Of a stretch of DNA of 55,303 bases, positions 15,281 to 24,022 are shown piece after piece. The stretch's first letter is position 1, and every line of letters begins with the position of its first letter. This DNA comes from Clostridiales bacterium (lineage in GTDB: Bacteria; Bacillota; Clostridia; Oscillospirales; QAMX01). The position numbers and the translations under genes were made by a program. The notes below the pieces were generated by a model. The model had not been told where the DNA came from, ran no database searches, and saw only the letters and a program-made list of their open reading frames with translations. The stretch is from positions 1 through 55,303 of the forward strand of contig JAEDMJ010000008.1 of the NCBI GenBank assembly GCA_016303065.1, given 5' to 3'.

Positions 15281-16660
15281 ATGAAAAAGAAGCCCAATGT
15301 ACTCTTCTTCGGCATCGACTCCTGCCGCTCGCTCAACCTGAGCCTCTGCGGCTACGAGCGTCAGACGACGCCCCACATCGACCGCATGGCCGAGGACGGC
15401 GTCAATTTCGTAAACTGCTTTTCCCCCAGCATTCCGACCCCTCCGGGCTACAGCTCGCTTCTGACCGGCCGCGACTGTTTCGGCACCGGAGTCGTCACCC
15501 TGAGAAACGTCCCCCGTATTCCCGACGGCGTCTCCCTCCAGGAAGTTCTCGGCGAGAACGGCTACAACACCACCTGCATCGGATTTGACGACGGCTCCTG
15601 GACCCACGGCTTCCAGAAATATATCAGCTATCCCGGCTGGGGCTCGGACCGCGCCGACGGCCGTTCCCACAAGGCCGAAAACATGAACGACGTGGCCATC
15701 CCCGAGCTCAAGCGTCTCGCCGCGGAAGACAAGCCCTTCTTCCTTTTCCTGCGCCACATGGATCCCCACTCCCCCTATCTGCCGCCCTTCCCCTTCGACC
15801 GCATGTTCCACAGCGGCGACGAGCGCGATCCCGAAAACAAATCCCTTGAAGAGCTTTATAACTTCAAGCCCTTCCGCGACTATTTCTGCGAGTGGTTCCC
15901 GGAAGGCTGCACCGACGCGGAGTACATAAACGCCCAGTACGACGGCGCCATCGCCTACATGGACGCCTGCATCCAGCGCATCTTCACCGCCGTTTCCGAG
16001 CTCGGGATCGAAGACGAGACGCTCATCGTCCTCACCTCCGACCACGGCGAGACCCTCGACGAGCACGACTGCTACTACGATCACCACGGCCTCTACGAGG
16101 GAACTCTCCACGTTCCGCTTGTCTTCAAGCTTCCTGGCGTCGTCCCCTCCGGCTGCATCTCCGACGAGATCGTCCAGCAGAAGGACGTCATGCCGACCAT
16201 ACTCGATATTCTCAACATCAAGACGAAGCTCAAGTTCGACGGACGCAGCCTTGTGCCCATCTGGAACGGCGGAATCCGCGAATCCGAGCCGGAAATGTAT
16301 CTGACCGAAGCAACATGGATGAGAAAGCACGGCTGGCGCACCCCCGAATGGAAGCTCATTGTCGCCCTGGAGCCGGACTTCCACTACAAGCCCTCCGTAG
16401 AGCTTTACAACCTGATAAAAGACCCGCTTGAGCTCAACAACGTGGCGGACAAGGAGCCCGCCGTCGTCAAGCTGCTGACCAAGCGCATGGAAAAGCACAT
16501 TGCCTCCCGCAAAAAGCATTATAAGCGCGAAAACCCCATTGACGAAGCTGCGTCCTACTGGAACGATCTCGGCAGACCCTTTGAGTCCAGCGACGAAGCC
16601 TACAACACCATGCACATCGGCGATCCCGCCGCGGCACAGAAGCTCCAGCAGCAGAAATAG
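15281..16660 (+). CDS. Sulfatase-superfamily hydrolase with Thr in place of the formylglycine Cys
   Basis: 459 residues with the alkaline-phosphatase/sulfatase fold: VLFFGIDSCRS (metal Asp13), PTPPGYSSLLTGR at the nucleophile, FLFLRHMDPHSPY, and LTSDHGETLDEHD with the second metal site. In sulfatases the signature is C/S-x-P-x-R-x4-TGR. Here it is T53-P-P-G-Y-S-S-L-L-TGR, so the Cys or Ser that becomes formylglycine is Thr and the Arg is Tyr57. Thr nucleophiles occur in phosphodiesterases and phosphotransferases of the same superfamily, so a phospho-substrate is more likely than a sulfate ester. No signal peptide, so cytoplasmic. It lies 37 bases after the isomerase gene. Confidence 0.82.
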   Translation: MKKKPNVLFFGIDSCRSLNLSLCGYERQTTPHIDRMAEDGVNFVNCFSPSIPTPPGYSSLLTGRDCFGTGVVTLRNVPRIPDGVSLQEVLGENGYNTTCIGFDDGSWTHGFQKYISYPGWGSDRADGRSHKAENMNDVAIPELKRLAAEDKPFFLFLRHMDPHSPYLPPFPFDRMFHSGDERDPENKSLEELYNFKPFRDYFCEWFPEGCTDAEYINAQYDGAIAYMDACIQRIFTAVSELGIEDETLIVLTSDHGETLDEHDCYYDHHGLYEGTLHVPLVFKLPGVVPSGCISDEIVQQKDVMPTILDILNIKTKLKFDGRSLVPIWNGGIRESEPEMYLTEATWMRKHGWRTPEWKLIVALEPDFHYKPSVELYNLIKDPLELNNVADKEPAVVKLLTKRMEKHIASRKKHYKRENPIDEAASYWNDLGRPFESSDEAYNTMHIGDPAAAQKLQQQK

Positions 16661-16695
16661 GAAACCACAAAAATAAACGGAAACGAGATGATATC

Positions 16696-17697
16696 ATGCT
16701 GAATGTCTGCGTTATCGGACTGGGACACATCGGCAATCTTCACTCCCGCATATACTCCGGACTTGAAAACGTCCGGCTTGTCGGCGTGTGCGACCTGAGA
16801 GAGGACCGCGCCCGCGCCGCAGGCGAAAAATTCGGAGTCCCCTGGTACCTGGACGCCCAGCAGATGCTCGACGAGCTCAAGCCCGACCTCTGCAGCGTTG
16901 CCACCGGCGGCTACGAATACTCTTCCGACCACTACAAGCCCTCGATGCAGGTTCTCGCTTCGGGAAGCCACCTTCTCTGTGAAAAGCCCATCTCCGACGA
17001 CATCGGCCACGCGAGAGAGATGGTCGCCCTGGCAAAAAAGAACGACCGCTGCTTTGCCATCGACTTCAACCACCGCTTCACTCCCGCGGCTCTCACCGCA
17101 AAGAAGTGGCAGGAGGAAGGCCGGCTCGGCGATCTTCTGTTCTGCAACATGGCTCTCTGGATCGGAAAGCCCGGCAGCTTTGAATCGCCCTATTACCACC
17201 TCAAGGCGCTGAACCCCCACAGCGTCAACATGATGATGTACTACATGGGACCCATTGAAAGCGTCCAGTGCTTTGCAATGAAAGCCCCCGGCCGCGACAT
17301 CTGGTCAAGCGCGTCGATCAATATGCGCTTTGCCTCCGGCTGCATCGGCCACCTCACCTCATCCTACGACCTCTCCCGCGGACATCCGATGGAGCGCTGT
17401 GAGGTCGCCGGAACAAAGGGCAGAATGCTCGTGGAAGACATGTGGCGCGAAGCCACGCTCTATCCCGCCGACGATATGACGAAACTCGTCTATACGAACC
17501 CGGTCTTCGGCGGATACAGCAATTTTGACGACACATTTGCCGCAAGAATCAAATTCTTCGTCGACCAGGTTGATTCCGGCGCGCGTCCGGAAGAGATCAA
17601 CGGAAGCGGCGCCGACGGACTTGAAGCCCAGCGCGTTATCCACGCCGCCATCAAGAGCCTTGACGAAGGGCGCATCGTTGACGTCAAAGAGATCTGA
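16696..17697 (+). CDS. Gfo/Idh/MocA family oxidoreductase
   Basis: 333 residues. The N-terminal Rossmann fold has VIGLGHIGNLHSR, and CEKPISDD carries the family EKP motif. The DFNHRFTPAA segment and the following alpha/beta domain bind substrate. Family members oxidise or reduce sugars, inositols or amino sugars with NAD(P). The ribosome site is weak (only GAG in good position). It is co-transcribed with another, divergent family member immediately downstream, which suggests a paired oxidation/reduction on the same sugar. Confidence 0.88.
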   Translation: MLNVCVIGLGHIGNLHSRIYSGLENVRLVGVCDLREDRARAAGEKFGVPWYLDAQQMLDELKPDLCSVATGGYEYSSDHYKPSMQVLASGSHLLCEKPISDDIGHAREMVALAKKNDRCFAIDFNHRFTPAALTAKKWQEEGRLGDLLFCNMALWIGKPGSFESPYYHLKALNPHSVNMMMYYMGPIESVQCFAMKAPGRDIWSSASINMRFASGCIGHLTSSYDLSRGHPMERCEVAGTKGRMLVEDMWREATLYPADDMTKLVYTNPVFGGYSNFDDTFAARIKFFVDQVDSGARPEEINGSGADGLEAQRVIHAAIKSLDEGRIVDVKEI

Positions 17698-17753
17698 GAA
17701 AAAAACTTTCCTCCGGAAAAAATAACAAACACGATACGAAAAGGAGAAATACT

Positions 17754-18869
17754 ATGGCCATCAAAACGGCAGTCATCGGTATGGGCGGCATCGGCTACAC
17801 CCATGCAAGATCCTACGCCGCCGATCCCCTTTCCGAGCTGATCGCGGTCTGCGACATCAACAAGGAAAAGGCGGACAAAGCCGCCGAAGAGTTCGGCGTC
17901 CGCGCTTTCTACTCTGTCAAAGAGCTCTGCGAGGGTCTCGGGGACGAGCTTGAAGCGGTCTCCGTCTGCACCAGCGGCTATGAGAACGGCTCTTTCCACT
18001 TTGAACCTGCCATGGAAGCTCTCAGCTACGGCAAAAAAGTTCTCTGCGAAAAGCCCCTCTGCGCCGACATCCGCGACGCCAGAGAGCTTGTCAACTACGC
18101 GCTCAAAAACAGGCTCTACCTCGGCTGCAACCTGAACCACTACTTCACCGACATAGCCGCCAAGGCCAAGGGCTGGATGGACGCCGGAGAGATCGGCGAG
18201 ACGGTCTACTGCCTCCACAAGGTCGGCTTTGACGGCAGCGACTACGGCTACGGCGGCGTCGGCGATCTGAAGTCCCGCTGGCTCAAGCCCTATTCCCACT
18301 GCAAAGCCTTCCTGACCCATCCCTTCTCGGTCATGCGCTACTTCTGCGGCGACATTGTCCAGGTTCAGGCTTTCCTGGACCGCCCCGGCGTCAGAAAAAC
18401 CGCGGGCGACCCGATGCTCTCCATCAACAGCGTCAACTGCAAGTTTGAGCGCGGCGGCGTCGGCGTTCTCATCAGCCAGCGCGGCGACGCAAGATTCGGA
18501 CTCGGCGGCTGGTGGAGCTATGAGCACGCGGGAACCAAGGGCACTTTCTGCATCGAGAACTGCGTCGAAAAGCTCACCTACTGGCGCGGACACCAGAAGA
18601 ACGAGGAGGGCAAGCTCTACCTGCCCGAACCGGAAGTTGTCAACACCGGCCTCACCAGCTTTGACGCCACCTTCCCCAGCAGAATCCACGCCTGGCTCGA
18701 AGATCTCACCAACAACGTCCACTACGAGTTCATTCGCGCTTCCGGCCGCGACGCGCTGGCGACGCTCGAATACATCGAAGCCGTCATCCAGTCTTACGAA
18801 AACGGCGGAGCGACCGTCTGCCCCCATCCGCTCCCGGCAATTCACGGCACTCCGGAGTACATCCACTGA
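17754..18869 (+). CDS. Gfo/Idh/MocA family oxidoreductase
   Basis: 371 residues. VIGMGGIGYTHARSY starts the nucleotide-binding fold, followed by LCEKPLCADI and CNLNHYFTDIA. A Gly-rich GSDYGYGGVGDL insertion distinguishes it from the previous gene product. The start has AAGGAG 6 to 8 bases upstream. Last gene of the operon; a strong terminator follows within 25 bases. No transporter gene accompanies the operon, so the sugar probably enters by a system encoded elsewhere. Confidence 0.88.
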   Translation: MAIKTAVIGMGGIGYTHARSYAADPLSELIAVCDINKEKADKAAEEFGVRAFYSVKELCEGLGDELEAVSVCTSGYENGSFHFEPAMEALSYGKKVLCEKPLCADIRDARELVNYALKNRLYLGCNLNHYFTDIAAKAKGWMDAGEIGETVYCLHKVGFDGSDYGYGGVGDLKSRWLKPYSHCKAFLTHPFSVMRYFCGDIVQVQAFLDRPGVRKTAGDPMLSINSVNCKFERGGVGVLISQRGDARFGLGGWWSYEHAGTKGTFCIENCVEKLTYWRGHQKNEEGKLYLPEPEVVNTGLTSFDATFPSRIHAWLEDLTNNVHYEFIRASGRDALATLEYIEAVIQSYENGGATVCPHPLPAIHGTPEYIH

Positions 18870-18888
18870 AAACCTCCCGCATATGCCG

Positions 18889-18936
18889 AAAACTGCCCGC
18901 CCCCGGAAAACCGGGGTGCGGGCAGTTTTTTTTACG
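18889..18936. terminator. Strong bidirectional terminator
   Basis: The stem AACTGCCCGC(C)CCCCGG / CCGGGGTGCGGGCAGTT has an AAAA loop and is followed by eight T. The minus-strand end is TTTT. It ends the sugar operon and probably the convergent PadR/DUF4097 operon. Confidence 0.9.
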
Positions 18937-18951
18937 TTTTTTGTTGAAGCG

Positions 18952-20016
18952 TCAGTCCGCAGATTCGTTGACATGCACAGACACGTTTCCCGAGACGGTG
19001 CGGAAGCTGTACTTTGCCCGGCCGTCGCCGCAGACAAAAACCGCGTTTCCGGTTTTTTTCGAAAGCTCTCCGGCAAAGCGTCCGATCTGCATAGCGCCGC
19101 TTTTGGAGTGAAGCTCCGCCTCAAACTCCGACGTCCGGGGAATAAGCAGCTTACAGTCCCCGCTTGCCGAATCAAACCGGACTTTCTGCGGAACATTCGA
19201 GGCTACGACCTGCAAATCTCCGCTGGCAGTGGCGCAGCGCACCTCTTCCGCCGTTCCCTTCACCGCAGCGTCGCCGCTGGCCGTGCAGATGGAAAAACTC
19301 TTTATATCCGAAAACTTTGAAGACCAGTCACCGGAGGCCGAACGGAAACCTGCGCGGTCAAACCTGCAGTACGCCGCGGAAACATCTCCCGACGCCGTAT
19401 CGCAGCGAAGCTTTTCCGCGCCGATATTCATTATCTCAAAATCGCCCGACGCGGAGCGAAGCTCCACCTCGGAAAGAGAAGAGGCCTGCTCCCCCGGAAC
19501 AAGTATTTCCAGCGAACGCTTTCCGGAAAACATCTCTCCCAGATTCCGGAAGCCGAACCTTCTCCTTTCGCCGGCATTTTTGTATCCGATTGTGAGTACC
19601 CCGTTTGACCACTTTATCCCGGAATGTTCCTCCCCGTCTTCCACGTTCTTCTCGGTCACCCGGACGTCCGCACCGCCGTGCATCCTGATGTACACCTTTC
19701 CGCAGGGGTAGCGAACCTTTACAGTTTTCACCGTTCCCCTGAGGCGGTAGCAGCAGTCGTTTTCCATGAGCCTTCCGTCGGATTTGTCACGGCTTTCAGA
19801 GTCTTTTTTTGAAAGCCCTTCCAGCACCTCTCCGATATCCCCGAGTCCCGCGACCGCCGCATCGTACGCTTCGCGCGGCGGCATCCCCGAAGAAACAGCG
19901 TCGTCATAGCGGTCGAGAGTGTTTTGAAGTATCTCGTCCCGCACTTCACCGGCCTCTTCCGAATCTGCGGCAGATTCAAAGAGACCGTTCACATATTTTT
20001 TCAGTTCCTCACGCAT
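18952..20016 (-). CDS. DUF4097 family beta-strand repeat protein
   Basis: 354 residues. The N-terminal 75 residues are helical (EELKKYVNGLF, then PPREAYDAAVAGLGDI), as in membrane-stress permease prefix domains. The rest is a DUF4097 right-handed beta structure with recurring SASGD units (RSASGDFEI, DTASGDVSA, CTASGDAAV, ATASGDLQV and others). No membrane helix or signal peptide is seen. It overlaps the PadR regulator gene by 8 bases, a common pairing in Clostridia. The function is unknown; a role in sensing envelope state is sometimes proposed. Confidence 0.87.
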   Translation of the reverse strand: MREELKKYVNGLFESAADSEEAGEVRDEILQNTLDRYDDAVSSGMPPREAYDAAVAGLGDIGEVLEGLSKKDSESRDKSDGRLMENDCCYRLRGTVKTVKVRYPCGKVYIRMHGGADVRVTEKNVEDGEEHSGIKWSNGVLTIGYKNAGERRRFGFRNLGEMFSGKRSLEILVPGEQASSLSEVELRSASGDFEIMNIGAEKLRCDTASGDVSAAYCRFDRAGFRSASGDWSSKFSDIKSFSICTASGDAAVKGTAEEVRCATASGDLQVVASNVPQKVRFDSASGDCKLLIPRTSEFEAELHSKSGAMQIGRFAGELSKKTGNAVFVCGDGRAKYSFRTVSGNVSVHVNESAD

Positions 20017-20353
20017 TTTCCTCTTCCTCCGCTTTCGTCAGACTGTCGATTATGTCCCTCGTCTCCCGCCAGACTCCAAGCTGCTGCCTGTAAGCCTCGA
20101 GTCCGCGGGGCGTTATGCTGTAATACCTCCGGCGCGCCCCCGTGGTCTCGCCTCCCCAGTAGGAAGTTATAAGTCCGGCGTCCTCAAGCCTGCGGAATAC
20201 CGTATAGAGCGTCGCTTCCTTCAGCTCATACCTTCCGCCCGAAATGCTCTTTATCGCTTTATTGATCTCGTAACCGTAGCTGTCCTGTCCGACTAACCTT
20301 GCCAGAATAATCATCTCCGTATGGCCGCGGATAAGATCTGCGGCAATCGCCAT
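20009..20353 (-). CDS. PadR family transcriptional regulator
   Basis: 114 residues from the ATG at 20353, with GGAGG upstream; the upstream extension to 20443 runs across the promoter and is rejected. The winged helix has LVGQDSYGYEINKAI, ELKEATLYTVFRRLEDAGLI and the wing RRRYYSITPRG, followed by a short C-terminal dimer helix. PadR proteins usually repress their own operon. A strong palindrome overlies the -35 box of this promoter. Confidence 0.92.
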   Translation of the reverse strand: MAIAADLIRGHTEMIILARLVGQDSYGYEINKAIKSISGGRYELKEATLYTVFRRLEDAGLITSYWGGETTGARRRYYSITPRGLEAYRQQLGVWRETRDIIDSLTKAEEEENA

Positions 20354-20413
20354 AAAAAAATCCTCCTTCCCCACGCTTTTCAAAATGTCCGTCACCGTTT
20401 CCGGTACGGCGTC

Positions 20414-20451
20414 ATTATACCACGGATATACCTCACCTTTCAAGGTATATC
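20414..20451 (-). promoter_or_regulatory. padR-DUF4097 promoter with nested palindromes (probable PadR operator)
   Basis: On the minus strand TTGAAA (20443-20438), an 18-base spacer and TATAAT (20419-20414). The perfect outer inverted repeat GATATACC-N11-GGTATATC (20425-20451) flanks an inner one, ACCTT-TC-AAGGT (20435-20446). Both cover the -35 element. Position and symmetry fit autorepression by the dimeric PadR protein encoded next. Confidence 0.75.
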
Positions 20452-20483
20452 ACCATATAAAAATTCAAAATTTTTCCGCACGG

Positions 20484-20540
20484 CGAAAAATATCCTGCCC
20501 AGGGCGAAGCCTTCAGGCGCTCCGCCCTGGGCAGGATATT
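20484..20540 (-). terminator. Terminator of the feo operon (18-bp perfect stem)
   Basis: Perfect 18-bp arms AATATCCTGCCCAGGGCG (20489-20506) and its complement (20523-20540) enclose a 16-base loop. On the minus strand the stem runs into T5. It lies 25 bases after the stop of the FeoB-associated gene and also insulates the padR promoter region from feo transcription. Confidence 0.85.
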
Positions 20541-20565
20541 CAGACTGAGTTTTTTCAGCGTCCGC

Positions 20566-20736
20566 CTATTTGCCGCGGCAGTTTCCGCTTACCGGACAGT
20601 CCGCACAGCCGCATCCGCAGGAGGACTTTCCTTTTTTCTTTTTGCGTATCATTCCCGCGATGATCGCCGCAACAACGGCAAGCAGTACCGCGCAGATGAT
20701 GATTGTTGCCAAATTTTCCGCCATCCATGCGAACAT
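20566..20736 (-). CDS. FeoB-associated Cys-rich membrane protein
   Basis: 56 residues. One N-terminal membrane helix (NLATIIICAVLLAVVAAIIAG) is followed by a basic stretch (RKKKKGK) and a cysteine-rich tail, CGCGCADCP...GNC. This matches the small proteins found directly after feoB in Clostridia and Bacteroidetes. GGAGGAG precedes the ATG by 6 bases. It is thought to take part in Fe(II) handling at the membrane, but the mechanism is unproven. Last gene of the feo operon. Confidence 0.88.
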   Translation of the reverse strand: MFAWMAENLATIIICAVLLAVVAAIIAGMIRKKKKGKSSCGCGCADCPVSGNCRGK

Positions 20737-20782
20737 ACAAAACTCCTCCTTTTATACGGTCATAAAGTCAAATTTGCATTGT

Positions 20783-23187
20783 TTACATTACGTTCTTTTT
20801 CAGCTTTGTCGGTTCGGTATAGGGTCTGAACAGCATCCAGAGCATGAATACGAGCACGGCTGCGGCGGCGATCAGTCCGACAATGCTGATGTTTCCCGTA
20901 AACACAGAGCCGATCTGATAAATCATCAGGGAAGCCGCATACGCAAACACGCACTGGTAACCGATTGCAAACCAGGTCCATTTTGCCGAGTTCATTTCAC
21001 GCCTTATCGCACCGATGGCCGCAAAGCACGGGGCGCAGAGCAGATTGAACACCAGGAAGGAGTAGGCCGCCAGCTTCGACATCTCTTCGAAATCGAGAAC
21101 GCCGAACACTCCGACAACCTCCTCTTTTGCCACAAGGCCCATGATCGTCGCAATTGTCGCCTTTATGGTGCCAAAGCCCAGGGGCTTGAATATCCAGCAC
21201 ACCACGCTTCCGATAAGTCCGAGAACGCTGTTTTCAAGCTCCATCTCCGTGCTGAAGGTGAACGCTCCCTCGGCCCAGCCAAAGCAGGAGCCCGCCCAGA
21301 TGACGATGGACGAGAGGAGAAGATCGTGCCGGCCTTTTTGATAAACGACCAGCCCCGCTCCCACATCGAGCGGAGAACATTTCCGACCGTCGGCCAATGG
21401 TAGGCCGGAAGCTCCATGACGAAGGGCGCCGGATTTCCGGCAAACATTTTTGTCTTCTTGAGCATGATCCCCGAAACGATGATCGCGGCAATTCCGACAA
21501 AGTAGGCGCTGGGAGCCACCCACCACGCGCCGTTAAAGAGCGCCGCAGCGATAAGGGCAATTATCGGAAGCTTTGCTCCGCAGGGAATGAAGGTGGTCGT
21601 CATGATCGTCATGCGGCGGTCGCGCTCGTTTTCGATTGTGCGGGAAGCCATAATGCCGGGAACGCCGCAGCCGGTGCCGATGAGCATTGGGATAAAGGAT
21701 TTTCCCGAAAGCCCGAATTTGCGGAATATGCGGTCAAGGACAAAGGCGATTCTGGCCATGTATCCGCAGGCCTCAAGAAACGCAAGGAATATGAAGAGAA
21801 CGAACATCTGGGGGACAAAGCCGAGCACGGCGCCGACGCCTCCGACTATGCCGTCGACGATCAGGCCCCTGAGCCAGTCCGGGGTGTTTGCGGCGTCAAG
21901 AAGATTTCCGACAAGCACCGGAACTCCGGGCACCCACACGCCGTATTCGGAAGGCTCCGGAACTCCCTGCGCATCTTCGCCCAGAGCCGCATCATAGAGC
22001 TCCGAAATGTCGTACCCCGCTCCGGCCAGGGAATCCGCATACGAACCGTAGGCCTCGTCAAAGGCTCCGAAATCCCCGCCGGCAATGGCGTCGCTCAGCT
22101 CCTCCGCACCGACAACGCCCTTTTCCGCCGCGGCGTTCACAGCGGAAATCATTTCTTCGGTCCAGACGTTTTCGGCGGCGTACCCGGTCATCGCCTCGTC
22201 AAAGGCCGAATTTCCGATCCCGAAAAGATGCCAGCCGTCGCCGAACAGCCCGTCGTTTGTCCAGTCGGTCACATATGTTCCGACCGTCGAAACGGAAACG
22301 TAGTATACAACAAACATGATCAGCGCAAAAATCGGAAGCGCCAGCCAGCGGTTTGTGACGATTCTGTCTATCTTGTCGGAGGTGGAAAGCTTTCCTGCCG
22401 AACCCTTTTTGCAGCACCTCCTGATGACCTCCCCGATATAGACGTATCTCTCGTTTGTGATGATCGACTCCGCGTCGTCGTCCATCTCCTCTTCGACTTT
22501 CCTGATGTCGCTTTCGATGTGGGAAAGTGTCTCCGGATCCAGTTTGACGCGCTCAAGAACTTTTTCGTCCCGCTCAAAAATCTTTATCGCGTACCATCTC
22601 TGCTGTTCCTCCGGCATACTGTGCACAGCCGCTTCCTCGACGTGCGCGAGGGCCTGCTCCACCGAGCCGGAAAAGGTGTGCATCGGAACAGTCTTCACAT
22701 TGCCCGCAGCGCTGACGGCCGCTTCGGCGGCCTCCGCAATTCCCGTGCCCTTCAGGGCGGATATCTCGACCACCTGGCAGCCGAGCGCCCGGGACAGCTC
22801 GGAAACGTCGATCCGGTCGCCGTTTTTTCTGACAACGTCTATCATGTTGATCGCGACCACCACAGGAATTCCAAGTTCGGTAAGCTGTGTGGTCAGATAA
22901 AGGTTTCTCTCCAGGTTAGTGCCGTCAATAATATTGAGGATCGCGTCCGGCCGCTCTTCGATGAGATAGTTTCTCGCCACAACCTCCTCGAGGGTATAGG
23001 GCGAAAGCGAATAAATCCCCGGAAGGTCTGTAATGACCACGTCCTTATTCTTTTTGAGCCTGCCTTCCTTTTTTTCAACCGTAACCCCCGGCCAGTTTCC
23101 GACAAACTGGTTCGACCCCGTGAGAGCGTTGAAAAGCGTCGTCTTTCCTGAGTTTGGGTTTCCGGCAAGCGCAATCCTGATACTCAT
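20783..23187 (-). CDS. feoB: Ferrous iron transporter FeoB, interrupted by a frameshift
   Basis: The start at 23187 gives a GTPase domain (GNPNSGKT at 9-16, DLPG at 54-57, NMID at 114-117) and the Gate-containing membrane part with IGTGCGVPG and FIPCGAKLPI. Sequence is conserved to SFIKKAGTI (residue 622, about 21322), after which this frame runs on into a noise tail to 21163. The expected continuation (LLSSIVIWAGSCFGWAEGAF...) is in the neighbouring frame to 20783. One missing base in the CTTCTCCTC stretch near 21316-21324 would restore a protein of about 802 residues. Either a real inactivating mutation or an assembly error. An insert of about 110 residues (315-430) lies between membrane helices 1 and 2. 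Confidence 0.9.
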
Positions 23188-23219
23188 ACTTTTTTCTTCC
23201 TTTCTTCTCTTCCCGTTTA

Positions 23220-23235
23220 GTTAGCTTCTGCTAAC
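23220..23235. promoter_or_regulatory. DtxR-type iron box between feoA and feoB
   Basis: GTTAGC-TTCT-GCTAAC, perfect 6-bp arms, is the same element as the two copies upstream of the first feoA. It lies between feoA and feoB, about 33 bases before the feoB start, suggesting separate metal control of feoB. Confidence 0.75.
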
Positions 23236-23286
23236 CCATTGTTTTCAAAAAACCGGGAAACCGATTTCCCGGCACGCAAACCCTGC

Positions 23287-23508
23287 TTACTCGATCTCGA
23301 TCATTTCCGCATCGCCCCTGCGAAGCGAAAGCTCGTACCCGCGCACTGTGATCTCCACCGGATCTCCCAGCGGCGCAACCTTTCGGACATAGACGTCAAC
23401 GTTCTTCGTAAGGCCCATGTCCATGATCCGCCGCTTCACGGCTCCTTCTCCGTGGAGCCTGACAACCCTGACACTTTCTCCGACTTTTGCATCCCTCAAT
23501 GTTTTCAT
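23287..23508 (-). CDS. feoA: FeoA family protein
   Basis: 73 residues from the ATG at 23508 (AGGGAG upstream; an extension to 23544 would be non-conserved). The SH3-like FeoA fold is visible in RDAKVGESVRVVRL, RRIMDMGLTKNVDVYV, PLGDPVEITVRGYELSLR and the final EMIEIE. FeoA proteins bind or regulate FeoB. This is the second of two feoA genes, 100 bases ahead of feoB. Confidence 0.93.
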   Translation of the reverse strand: MKTLRDAKVGESVRVVRLHGEGAVKRRIMDMGLTKNVDVYVRKVAPLGDPVEITVRGYELSLRRGDAEMIEIE

Positions 23509-23551
23509 ACTACCATTCTCCCTGTTTTTTATGTGCATTTTCAAAAAAACG

Positions 23552-23764
23552 TCAGACCATTATCTTCTGAGCCATTTCCCAGCTCACGGCAACGCGCGCT
23601 TCCTTCACGTTCACAATGACGTTTCCCGCGATCTCCGCGACCACTTTAACGCTTCCTCCCGGGACAAACCCAAGATTTTCAAGGTGCTTCCTGACCTGGG
23701 GCGTTCCGCCGATCTTCTTGATCACATTTTCTTCCCCCGGCTCTGCAAACGTCAACGGCAGCAT
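23552..23764 (-). CDS. feoA: FeoA family protein
   Basis: 70 residues from the ATG at 23764. AAGGAG lies about 11 bases upstream, slightly long. The N-terminal extension to 23839 would cross the regulatory boxes and is unlikely. FeoA features are KHLENLGFVPGGSVKVV, GNVIVNVKEARVAVSWEMAQKIMV. It is the first gene of the feo operon, and two FeoA proteins with one FeoB is common in Clostridia. Confidence 0.9.
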   Translation of the reverse strand: MLPLTFAEPGEENVIKKIGGTPQVRKHLENLGFVPGGSVKVVAEIAGNVIVNVKEARVAVSWEMAQKIMV

Positions 23765-23812
23765 ATCCCACGCATCTCCTTTTTTGCTTTCGGCAAAATC
23801 CCGCCGCAAACA

Positions 23813-23828
23813 ATTAGCCACGGCTAAC
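23813..23828. promoter_or_regulatory. DtxR-type iron box, feo promoter region
   Basis: ATTAGC-CACG-GCTAAC matches the other two boxes except for the first base. It lies in the untranslated leader of the first feoA, about 50 bases before its start. Confidence 0.65.
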
Positions 23829-23846
23829 TCACTTGCCAAACAATTA

Positions 23847-23862
23847 GTTAGCTCCCGCTAAC
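23847..23862. promoter_or_regulatory. DtxR-type iron box at the feo transcription start
   Basis: GTTAGC-TCCC-GCTAAC, perfect 6-bp arms. It begins 8 bases after the -10 box of the feo promoter, so a bound repressor would cover the start site. The sequence context CAATTAG is shared with the neighbouring box 34 bases away, suggesting duplication. Confidence 0.8.
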
Positions 23863-23870
23863 CAGTCGCT

Positions 23871-23899
23871 ATTATAGCGCTTTCAAAGTGCGTTGTCAA
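23871..23899 (-). promoter_or_regulatory. Full-consensus promoter of the feo operon
   Basis: On the minus strand TTGACA (23899-23894), a 17-base spacer and TATAAT (23876-23871): perfect sigma-A consensus. This needs tight repression, consistent with the iron boxes directly downstream. Confidence 0.9.
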
Positions 23900-24022
23900 C
23901 ACTTTTTCCGGGATTTTCCCTCCGCATATGCAAATTCGTCTGTTTTTCCCCCTTCGTCCGCGGAAAATCAGGCGAAAATTTGTACACAATACCTGACGAA
24001 GCCTTTGCATGGCTTTGAAAGC

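Noticed and set aside
15272..16615. Antisense frame of 447 codons opposite the sulfatase-like gene
   Set aside because: Low-complexity Val/Gly/Ala/Glu composition typical of antisense translation; the plus strand carries clear catalytic motifs.
17490..19196. Antisense frame of 568 codons across the second Gfo/Idh/MocA gene and its terminator
   Set aside because: It crosses a strong terminator and two well-supported genes and shows no recognisable domain.
21320..21350. Programmed -1 frameshift in feoB at AAAAAG
   Set aside because: Slipping there would replace the conserved AGTI segment with GRHD. The conserved sequence persists to the ATC codon, so a one-base deletion at that point explains the data better.
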